From contig CAVXNQ010000001.1 in assembly GCA_963763205.1 (NCBI GenBank), positions 62,001-126,000 of the forward strand: a stretch of DNA of 64,000 bases. Reading direction: 5' to 3'. This DNA comes from DDH964 sp963763205 (GTDB lineage: Bacteria > Desulfobacterota > Desulfuromonadia > Desulfuromonadales > DDH964). This document shows positions 58,026-64,000 of the stretch, piece by piece (within the stretch, counting starts at the first letter, position 1; every line of letters begins with the position of its first letter). The notes under the pieces were generated by a model. It made no database searches. It saw only the letters and a program-made list of their open reading frames with translations, and was not told where the DNA came from. The position numbers and the translations under genes were made by a program.

Positions 58026-58182
58026 GAAAGAAACACATACCGCGCGGCGGCGCCGTGGGGCGGCGCTTGCGGCTATTGGTGGAGAGTTTTAACCGAAGGC
58101 TGGTCGGGGGGGGAGGGGGGAGCGCGCAGGAAAAAAGAGAGACCGTGCGGGCCAGTTTTGTGCGGATGCACATTGTTAAACT

Positions 58183-58213
58183 GCCGATCCCCGGGAGAGG
58201 CCCGGGGATCGGC
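58183..58213 (-). terminator. Strong hairpin after the O-acetylhomoserine sulfhydrylase gene
   Basis: GCCGATCCCCGGG (58183-58195) and CCCGGGGATCGGC (58201-58213) form a perfect 13-bp stem with an AGAGG loop, 11 bases past the stop codon. Only three Ts follow on the minus strand. Confidence 0.65.
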
Positions 58214-58224
58214 TGCCTGGAAGA

Positions 58225-59511
58225 TCAGCCCTGGCTGGCGGCGAGGGCCTGGTCGAGGTCGGCGATGATGTCCTTGACATCCTCGATGCCCACCGAGACC
58301 CGGATGAAGTCGGGGGTGACGCCGGCCGCCAGCTGCTCCTCGTCGGAGAGCTGCTGGTGGGTGGTGCTGGCCGGGTGGATGACCAGGGTCTTGGCGTCGC
58401 CGATGTTGGCCAGGTGGCTGGCCAATTTCACGCTGTCGATGAACTTGGCGCCGGCGGCGGCGCCCCCCTTGATGCCGAAGCCGAGGATCGCCCCCTGGCC
58501 GGCGGGGAGGTAGCGCTGCGCCCGCGCGTAATCGGGGTGGCTCTCCAGGCCCGGGTAGTTGACCCATGAGACCGCCGGATGCAATTCCAGGAAGCGGGCG
58601 ACAGCCAGGGCGTTCTCGCAGTGGCGCGGCATGCGCACGTGGAGGGTCTCCAGCCCCTGGAGGAAGAGGAAGCTGTTGAAGGGGGAAAGGCAGGGGCCCA
58701 TGTCGCGCAGCAGGGTGACGCGCATCTTGAGGATATAGGCGAGATTGCCCAGCGCCTCGTGGTAGACCAGGCCGTGGTAGCTCGGGTCGGGGGTGGTGTA
58801 CTCGGGAAAACGGCCGCTCGACCAGTCGAACTTGCCGCTGTCGACCACCGCGCCGCCGATGCTGGTGCCGTGGCCGCCGATGAATTTGGTCAGCGAGTAA
58901 CAGACGATGTCGGCGCCGTGGTCGATGGGGCGGAACAGCACCGGGGTGGCCACGGTGTTGTCGACGATGAAGGGCAGGCCGTGCTCGTGGGCGAGCTTGG
59001 CCAGGGCCTCGAAATCATCGACGTTGTTCTTGGGATTGCCGATGGTCTCGGTGAAGACCGCCTTGGTCTTGGCGTCGATGGCCGCGGCGACCTGCGCCGG
59101 GTCGGAGGTATCGACGAACTTGACCTTGATCCCCATGCGGGCGAAGGTGTGGTGGAAGAGGTTGTAGGTGCCGCCGTAGAGGTAGTTGCTGGCGACGATG
59201 TTGTCCCCGGCCTTGGCCAGGTTGAGGATCGCCAGGGTGATCGCCGCCGAGCCGGAGGCCACCGCCAGGGCGCCGACGCCGCCGTCCAGCGCGGCCAAGC
59301 GTTTCTCCAGCACGTCGGTGGTCGGGTTCATCAGACGGGTGTAGATGTTCCCCATCTCTTTGAGGGCGAAGAGGTTGGCGGCATGCTCCGAGGAGTTGAA
59401 GGTGTAGGAGCTGGTCTGGTAGATCGGCACCGCACGGCTGTTGGTGGTCGGGTCGGGCATCTGGCCGGCGTGCAGGGCCTTGGTACCGAGGCCGAAGGTC
59501 TGGTCGCTCAT
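58225..59511 (-). CDS. O-acetylhomoserine sulfhydrylase (aminocarboxypropyltransferase)
   Basis: 428 residues. It is a PLP enzyme of the Cys/Met metabolism family, making homocysteine from O-acetylhomoserine and sulfide. LHAGQMPDPTTNSRAVPIYQTSSY opens the chain; ASGSAAITLA, the aspartate in FIVDNTVATP and the PLP lysine in YSLTKFIGGHGTSIGG follow. The length near 430 and the GGHG after the Lys favour the MetY class over cystathionine synthases. The ATG at 59511 has GGAG upstream; a far longer frame continues upstream but runs antisense to the NFACT gene. Confidence 0.92.
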   Translation of the reverse strand: MSDQTFGLGTKALHAGQMPDPTTNSRAVPIYQTSSYTFNSSEHAANLFALKEMGNIYTRLMNPTTDVLEKRLAALDGGVGALAVASGSAAITLAILNLAKAGDNIVASNYLYGGTYNLFHHTFARMGIKVKFVDTSDPAQVAAAIDAKTKAVFTETIGNPKNNVDDFEALAKLAHEHGLPFIVDNTVATPVLFRPIDHGADIVCYSLTKFIGGHGTSIGGAVVDSGKFDWSSGRFPEYTTPDPSYHGLVYHEALGNLAYILKMRVTLLRDMGPCLSPFNSFLFLQGLETLHVRMPRHCENALAVARFLELHPAVSWVNYPGLESHPDYARAQRYLPAGQGAILGFGIKGGAAAGAKFIDSVKLASHLANIGDAKTLVIHPASTTHQQLSDEEQLAAGVTPDFIRVSVGIEDVKDIIADLDQALAASQG

Positions 59512-59572
59512 GGGGGGTCTCCTTGGCAGGGATTGTTTATGAGTTGCACGGTAAAGAATAAGTCTGGCGATA

Positions 59573-59601
59573 TTGCTAGCATCGTGCAGTATAGTTGTCA
59601 A
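59573..59601 (-). promoter_or_regulatory. Candidate promoter of the sulfhydrylase gene
   Basis: On the minus strand: TTGACA (59596-59601), a 17-base spacer, TAGCAA (59573-59578). The -35 is perfect and the -10 weak, which would fit a regulated sulfur gene. Confidence 0.4.
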
Positions 59602-59745
59602 GAATAAACAGGCGCCCGGGCGGCGCACGTCAAGAATAGCATGGACAGGACCGGGTGGGCGAACAAAGGCCGAGAAAAAGTGCCACGACCGGTCTCGGCA
59701 AGCAGTCCCTTGCGGAGCCGCCCGCTTTCCTCTACTCTCCATGTC

Positions 59746-61422
59746 ATGTCGATGGATATCCTCACCCTCAACGCCGTCGTTCCCGAACTGGCCGCAGAAC
59801 TGGCCGGGGCGGCCGTCTCCAAGCTTCACCAGGTTGGCCCCCATGACCTGGTCCTGCGCCTCTGGACCGGCCGCGCCAACCGACGCCTCTTGATCTCCGC
59901 CCAACCCCGCGCCTCCCGCCTCCACCTTACCGAGCAGGTCTGGCCCAATCCACCGGCGCCGCCGCGCTTCTGCCAGCTGCTGCGAGCCCGGGCGCGGCGA
60001 CTGCTTGCCATCCGCCAGCTCCCCGGCGAGCGCATCGTCGAGCTGGAGTTCTCCGGCGAGGAAGGCGAGCGCAGCGTGCTGGTGGCCGAGCTGCTCGGTC
60101 CGCGCGCCAACCTGCTGCTCCTCGACGCCGCCGGCACTATCGTCGATCTGCTGCTGCGCGAGCGCGGCGCCGAGCGCGGCCTGTCGCCCGGTTTCCCCTA
60201 CCTGCCGCCGCCGGCCCCGGAGCGGATCGACCTCGCCCAGGGACTGCCGGAGGTGCCGCCGGCAGGGGATTTCGCCGCCTGGCTGCTGCAGACGGTGACA
60301 CCGATGACCCCGCTTGCCGCCGCCGATCTCGCCGCGGCGGCCGCCGCCGGGGTGCCCAGGGCACAAGCCCTGGCGCATTTCCGCGACCGGCTGCTGACGC
60401 GGGAATTCCGCCCCGGCATCGCCGTATACCGTGGCAAGCCGCAGCTGGTCGTCCTCCCCCCTGAGTTCCTCGAACCGGTGGCGTGGACCCCCTGCGCCTC
60501 GGTCTCGGCGGCCGCCGATGCCTTCTACGGCGAGCGCCCCGGCGAGGACCTCTTCGGCGGCGGCAAGGCTGAGCTGCGGCGGCTGGTCGGCAAAGCCCTG
60601 GCGCGGCTGGACAAGCGCCTGATCCAGATCGCCGCCGAGGAGACGAAGGCCCAGGGCGCCGAACGCCAGCGCGAGCTGGGCGACCTGCTTCTCGCCAACC
60701 TCCATCAGCTGCGCCGCGGCCTGGAGTCGATCACCCTGGAGGACTGGTACGCCGCGCCCCCGGCGCCCGTCACCATCGAACTCGATCCGGCCCTCTCCCC
60801 GCAGCAGAACGCCGAGCGCTACTTCCAGCGCCAGCGCAAGGGGAAGCGGGCCCTCGCCCACATCGCGCGGCGTCGCGCCGAGACCGCCGCCGAACGCGAG
60901 TGGCTGGACGGAGTGGCCCTCGCCCTCGACGAGGCCGACGACCCCGGCGAGATCGAGGCGCTGCGCGAGGAGCTCGCCGCCGCCGGCATCAGGCTCCCGG
61001 GGCAGAAGACCGGCCGGCCGCAGCGCAAGAGCTCCGGCCCGCCAACCCTGCGCCGCGCCGTCACCCCCGGCGGCTACCAGCTCTTCTGGGGAAAGAACAA
61101 CCGCAGCAACGACCACGTCAGCCGCCAGCTCACCACCGGGCGCGACCTCTGGTTCCATGCCCAGGGGCTGCCCGGCTGCCACCTGGTCCTCAAGCGCGGC
61201 GAGCGCCCCGGCGAGATCCCCGAGACCGACGTCCTCTTCGCCGCCGCGCTGGCCGCCGGCTACTCCCGCGGCAAGGATGCCCCCAGGGTCGAGGTGATCG
61301 TCGCCGCCGGCAGCCAGGTACGCAAGCCCGCCGGTGCCCGCCCAGGGCTGGTCACCGTCGGCCACTTCCGCAGCGTGCGCGTCGCGCCGCGGCGACTGGA
61401 GGTGGAAGGGGCGGGGGATTAA
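59746..61422 (+). CDS. NFACT family protein (RqcH-like)
   Basis: 558 residues. An NFACT-N domain (about 5-240: MDILTLNAVVPELA, LHQVGPHDLVLRLW) is followed by coiled-coil helices (about 290-420) and the C-terminal NFACT-R/DUF814 domain (RRAVTPGGYQLFWGKNNRSNDHVS, DLWFHAQGLPGCHLVLK). In B. subtilis RqcH adds C-terminal alanine tails on stalled 50S subunits for ribosome quality control. Older annotations call the family fibronectin-binding. Two ATGs (59746, 59752) fit; no clear ribosome binding site precedes either. Confidence 0.9.
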   Translation: MSMDILTLNAVVPELAAELAGAAVSKLHQVGPHDLVLRLWTGRANRRLLISAQPRASRLHLTEQVWPNPPAPPRFCQLLRARARRLLAIRQLPGERIVELEFSGEEGERSVLVAELLGPRANLLLLDAAGTIVDLLLRERGAERGLSPGFPYLPPPAPERIDLAQGLPEVPPAGDFAAWLLQTVTPMTPLAAADLAAAAAAGVPRAQALAHFRDRLLTREFRPGIAVYRGKPQLVVLPPEFLEPVAWTPCASVSAAADAFYGERPGEDLFGGGKAELRRLVGKALARLDKRLIQIAAEETKAQGAERQRELGDLLLANLHQLRRGLESITLEDWYAAPPAPVTIELDPALSPQQNAERYFQRQRKGKRALAHIARRRAETAAEREWLDGVALALDEADDPGEIEALREELAAAGIRLPGQKTGRPQRKSSGPPTLRRAVTPGGYQLFWGKNNRSNDHVSRQLTTGRDLWFHAQGLPGCHLVLKRGERPGEIPETDVLFAAALAAGYSRGKDAPRVEVIVAAGSQVRKPAGARPGLVTVGHFRSVRVAPRRLEVEGAGD

Positions 61423-61444
61423 ATCGGCCGGCGTATTTTTTTGG

Positions 61445-61473
61445 TTGCAAAGCCGGAGCCCTTTTGTTATAAA
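61445..61473 (+). promoter_or_regulatory. Promoter of tRNA-Leu
   Basis: TTGCAA (61445-61450), a 17-base spacer and TATAAA (61468-61473), 14 bases before the mature tRNA. Confidence 0.75.
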
Positions 61474-61487
61474 CACCTTCGCTTCAA

Positions 61488-61574
61488 GCCCAAGTGGTGG
61501 AATTGGTAGACACGCTAGGTTCAGGGTCTAGTGCGCGTAGGCGCGTGGGAGTTCGAGTCTCCCCTTGGGCACCA
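61488..61574 (+). tRNA. tRNA-Leu (anticodon CAG)
   Basis: 87 bases with the 3' CCA encoded. The acceptor stem GCCCAAG pairs with CTTGGGC. The D arm has AATTGGTAGA, and the anticodon loop is TTCAGGG with anticodon CAG on a stem CTAGG/TCTAG. A long variable arm (TGCGCGTAGGCGCG) is typical of tRNA-Leu. The T loop is TTCGAGT. Confidence 0.97.
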
Positions 61575-61583
61575 CACAAAAGC

Positions 61584-61616
61584 AAAAACCCGGTTGCGAA
61601 AGCAGCCGGGTTTTTT
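61584..61616 (+). terminator. Intrinsic terminator of tRNA-Leu
   Basis: CCCGGTTGC and GCAGCCGGG pair (one G-T) across GAAA, preceded by five As and followed by six Ts (61611-61616). Ten bases after the tRNA. It can also serve the convergent DUF4197 gene. Confidence 0.93.
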
Positions 61617-61645
61617 GTATTTCAGGCCACGGAACAGGCGGCGTT

Positions 61646-62413
61646 CTATTTCCCGCCGAACACCTTCTGGAGCAGCGCCGTCGTGCGCTGGGCCGGGTCC
61701 TTGCGGATCGCGGCCTCTTCCTGGGCCAGGTAGTAGAAGACACCGTCCATCCCCTTGTCGATCACGTACCTGGTCAGGTCGGCCTGGACGTCGGGGACGA
61801 AGGGGAGGGTGCGGTACTGCCCCAGCGCCGCGTTGTAAGCCTGCACGGCCCCGACCTGCTCCAGGCTCTGGTCGACGATCGGCTGCATTTTGGCGCTCAG
61901 CGGCGCGCTCATCTTGCCTTGGAAATAGCGGGTCGCGGCATCGTCCGGGCCGTTGTAGATCGCCTTCACGTCCTCCAGGGTCATCTGGGCGATGGCATCC
62001 AGGAACAGCCCCTTGGCCTCCGGCACCGCCTGTTCGGCGGCGCGGTTCAGCTTCAGCTCCAGGTCGTCGAACATCGCCCCCATGCCGACGGCGTTCAGCG
62101 CCGATCTGGCCCTCTCCAGGCTCTGCGGCAGCGGTATGTGGATCTTCGGATCGGCACTGAAGCCGTCCACCTTCCCCAGCTGGCTCACCACCCGCTCCGA
62201 GCCGACCCGCAGCGCCTCCTTCAGCCCGGCGGCGATTTCGGTGTTGGAGAGGGCGGAGGTGGTGGTCGCCGGCTGGGTGGTGCCGAGCAGTTCCTGGGTC
62301 TGTTTCAACCAGTCAAAGGCTTTGGCAGGAAGGGGGAGGGACAGAACCAGGAGCGTGATCACGGTGCCGGCGGTGAGGCCGGCGGGGATGCGGAACATGG
62401 ATTGACGTGTCAT
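61646..62413 (-). CDS. DUF4197 exported protein
   Basis: 255 residues. A signal peptide (about 1-34, ending PLPAKA) precedes the DUF4197 domain: LSNTEIAAGLKEALRVGSERVV, IHIPLPQSLERARSAL and GMDGVFYYLAQEEAAIRKDP are its usual blocks. Periplasmic; function unknown in the family. The ATG at 62413 is chosen because it gives a normal signal peptide and a promoter lies just upstream; the frame extends 73 codons further without support. Confidence 0.88.
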   Translation of the reverse strand: MTRQSMFRIPAGLTAGTVITLLVLSLPLPAKAFDWLKQTQELLGTTQPATTTSALSNTEIAAGLKEALRVGSERVVSQLGKVDGFSADPKIHIPLPQSLERARSALNAVGMGAMFDDLELKLNRAAEQAVPEAKGLFLDAIAQMTLEDVKAIYNGPDDAATRYFQGKMSAPLSAKMQPIVDQSLEQVGAVQAYNAALGQYRTLPFVPDVQADLTRYVIDKGMDGVFYYLAQEEAAIRKDPAQRTTALLQKVFGGK

Positions 62414-62457
62414 GAGCGGCTTTCCCGGTAAGGGTTGATGGGGCTGAAACTGCCCGC

Positions 62458-62486
62458 AGTATAGGATTGCTTGCGTTGTTCGGCAA
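62458..62486 (-). promoter_or_regulatory. Sigma70-type promoter of the DUF4197 gene
   Basis: On the minus strand: TTGCCG (62481-62486), a 17-base spacer and TATACT (62458-62463), about 45 bases before the ATG. Confidence 0.65.
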
Positions 62487-62537
62487 GTGCGGGGAATCGG
62501 GACGGGGGGATGTCTGGCCAAAATGGGAATTCCCTGC

Positions 62538-62655
62538 TTGCCGATCGACCTCCGGGCGGTGTATAAAAAGACCTGATTTTCTGCATTTCCCGGAGGGAGG
62601 ACCCGACTTGCCAGCCAACCACAGCTGCTCATTAGAGACTGTGGTTTTTTGTTTT
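62538..62655 (+). ncRNA. Candidate small RNA with own promoter and terminator
   Basis: TTGCCG (62538-62543), an 18-base spacer and TATAAA (62562-62567) would start RNA near 62574. AACCACAG (62617-62624) and CTGTGGTT (62639-62646) then form an 8-bp terminator stem followed by a T-rich stretch. This gives a transcript of about 75 bases with no gene of its own. It includes GGAGGGAGGA, which resembles clustered GGA motifs bound by CsrA/RsmA. A 24-codon frame starting TTG at about 62609 after that SD-like run is possible but has no further support. Prediction from sequence only. Confidence 0.45.
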
Positions 62656-62730
62656 CATTATCGGCTACTTACGACCTTGTAGTTGAAGTGCTTACTTCCC
62701 ATTGTATCCATCTGAATTCAGGAGAATCTC

Positions 62731-64000
62731 TTGACCCCTGCGCCGGAAGCCGAAGCTCGGGAACAGATCGACCGCCTGCTGCATGCGGCGGGCTGGTCCG
62801 TTCAGGACTCCAAGTCCGTCGATATCCATGCGGTACGCGGGGTGGCGATCCGTGAGTTCCCGCTTCCCGGCTACGGCTTTGCCGACTATCTTCTTTACAT
62901 CGACGGCAAGGCCGCCGGCGTCATCGAGGCCAAAAAGGCCGGCACCACCCTGACCGGCGTCGAGGTCCAGTCGGGCAAGTACACCCAGGGCCTTCCCGAA
63001 GGCCTGCCGCGCTGGCACAATCCGCTCCCCTTTTCCTACCAGTCGACCGGCGTCGAAACCCGCTTCACCAACGGCCTCGATCCCGACCCCCGCTCCCGCA
63101 ACGTCTTCGCCTTCCACCGCCCGGAGATTCTTGCCGGCTGCTGGATGAGGCTCTTGTCTCGCCAAGCTTCGACGGCGCACCGGCTATATCCCATGGCGCC
63201 GCGGTTGCATGCCGACCAGATTCCCCAGACCTTCCTCGCCCGCCTGCAGCAGATGCCCGAACTGCAAACCGAGGGCCTCTGGCCGGCGCAGATCAAGGCG
63301 ATCGCCAACCTCGAAGACTCGCTGCGCCAGAACAAGCCCCGCGCCCTGATCCAGATGGCGACCGGCAGCGGCAAGACCTTCACCGCCATCAACTTCATCT
63401 ACCGGCTGATCAAGTTCGCCGGTGCCAGGCGGGTGCTCTTCCTGGTCGATCGCGGCAACCTCGGCCGGCAGACGCTCAAGGAGTTCCAGCAGTACGTCTC
63501 GCCCTACAACAACTTCAAGTTCAGCGAGGAGTACATCGTCCAGCACATGACCAGCAACGTGCTCGATACCACGGCGCGGGTCACCATCTGCACCATCCAG
63601 CGCCTCTTCTCGATGCTGAAAGGGCGCGAGCTGCCCGAGGAGCTGGACGAGGAATCAGCTGGCCAGAGCTGCGGCAGCCTGTTCAAGGAGCCGGAGCCGA
63701 TCGAGTACAACCCCGATTTCCCCATCGAGAGCTTCGACATCATCGTCACCGACGAGTGCCACCGCTCCATCTACAACCTCTGGCGCCAGGTGCTCGAATA
63801 CTTCGACGCCTACCTCATCGGCCTCACCGCCACCCCCTCCAAGCAGACCTTCGGCTTCTTCCACAAGAACCTGGTCATGGAGTACGGCCACCCGCACGGC
63901 CGTCGCCGACGGGGTCAACGTCAACTACGACGTCTACCGGATCAAGACCGCCATCACCGAGCAGGGGAGCGCGGTCGAGGCCGGCTACTACGTCGACAAG
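62731..64000 (+). CDS. hsdR: Type I restriction enzyme R subunit / HsdR-like DEAD helicase (3' truncated, frameshifted)
   Basis: The N-terminal HsdR nuclease-like domain (about 1-130) has FADYLLYIDG, then GVIEAKKAGTTL, the D...ExK metal site. The helicase part begins near residue 200: Walker A MATGSGKTFTA, the strand RRVLFLVDRGNLGRQ, the DEAD-type box TDECHRS and motif III LTATPSK. An extra G near 63900 shifts the frame (YGHPH continues as AVADGVNVNYDV). A compensated pair of errors near 63141-63180 is also likely. The start is a TTG at 62731 with AGGAGA upstream. It runs off the window, so any hsdM and hsdS partners lie beyond. Confidence 0.8.
   Translation, partial: MTPAPEAEAREQIDRLLHAAGWSVQDSKSVDIHAVRGVAIREFPLPGYGFADYLLYIDGKAAGVIEAKKAGTTLTGVEVQSGKYTQGLPEGLPRWHNPLPFSYQSTGVETRFTNGLDPDPRSRNVFAFHRPEILAGCWMRLLSRQASTAHRLYPMAPRLHADQIPQTFLARLQQMPELQTEGLWPAQIKAIANLEDSLRQNKPRALIQMATGSGKTFTAINFIYRLIKFAGARRVLFLVDRGNLGRQTLKEFQQYVSPYNNFKFSEEYIVQHMTSNVLDTTARVTICTIQRLFSMLKGRELPEELDEESAGQSCGSLFKEPEPIEYNPDFPIESFDIIVTDECHRSIYNLWRQVLEYFDAYLIGLTATPSKQTFGFFHKNLVMEYGHPHGRRRRGQRQLRRLPDQDRHHRAGERGRGRLLRRQ

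Noticed and set aside
57795..58182. Cyclic di-GMP (GEMM) riboswitch upstream of the cytochrome gene
   Set aside because: Such riboswitches often precede Geobacter cytochrome genes, but I could not find the conserved core on the minus strand here.
58225..61476. A 1083-codon open frame on the minus strand
   Set aside because: Only the last 428 codons are the sulfhydrylase. The rest is antisense to the NFACT gene, with no family features; long antisense frames are common in GC-rich DNA.

Overview
The window is GC-rich DNA from a free-living Gram-negative bacterium, most likely a member of the Desulfuromonadales/Geobacterales (Desulfobacterota). Several features point that way: a multiheme c-type cytochrome lipoprotein with a CX4CH motif of the kind first described in Geobacter, a pyruvate carboxylase, a TatD nuclease fused to a radical SAM domain, DUF4388 and HEAT-repeat proteins inside a chemosensory operon, LptE and an LpxL-type acyltransferase (LPS outer membrane), and the gene order leuS-lptE-holA-rpsT-murJ. 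This placement is inferred from gene content; no 16S rRNA gene is present.

Layout. 1-9942: end of coaBC, an exported zinc phospholipase-like protein, a family 4 uracil-DNA glycosylase, a two-gene FetAB-like ABC system, an MscS channel, a LysR regulator, a sigma54-dependent response regulator, and an NfeD/SPFH membrane protease-stomatin pair. 10257-13711: pyruvate carboxylase with a long AT-rich leader and a strong terminator. 14056-18135: a four-gene sugar-type ABC importer. 18368-22637: a chemoreceptor with a duplicated sensor domain and a PAS-GGDEF-EAL protein. 22812-28767 (minus): tmk-holB-ricT-metG-tatD. 28957-33015: rnc-radical SAM-era-der.

33035-46072 is one chemosensory operon read from a good sigma70 promoter. 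It encodes a DUF4388 response regulator, three CheY proteins, CheA, an ExeA-like AAA ATPase, two CheW proteins, a zinc-ribbon receiver protein, a 669-residue HEAT-repeat protein, CheR, CheB and a coiled-coil GAF protein. It contains no receptor gene and no flagellar genes, so I infer control of something other than swimming, such as pili, surface behaviour or development. This is the most interesting system in the window.

46183-53562: infA, leuS, lptE, holA, a structured non-coding repeat, rpsT, murJ, ogt. 53892-59511 (minus): trmL, an LpxL-type acyltransferase, a lipoprotein cytochrome with four tandem monoheme modules plus a multiheme tail, and an O-acetylhomoserine sulfhydrylase. 59746-64000: an RqcH/NFACT protein, tRNA-Leu(CAG), a DUF4197 protein, a candidate small RNA, and the start of a type I restriction HsdR subunit cut by the window end.

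At least nine otherwise well-conserved genes are broken by single-base shifts (pyc, ricT, holB, the radical SAM gene, der, the DUF4388 regulator, cheW, leuS, lptE, hsdR). Nearly all are +1. Removing one base restores family-typical length and homology, so these are probably sequencing or assembly errors, and I annotate each as one gene.
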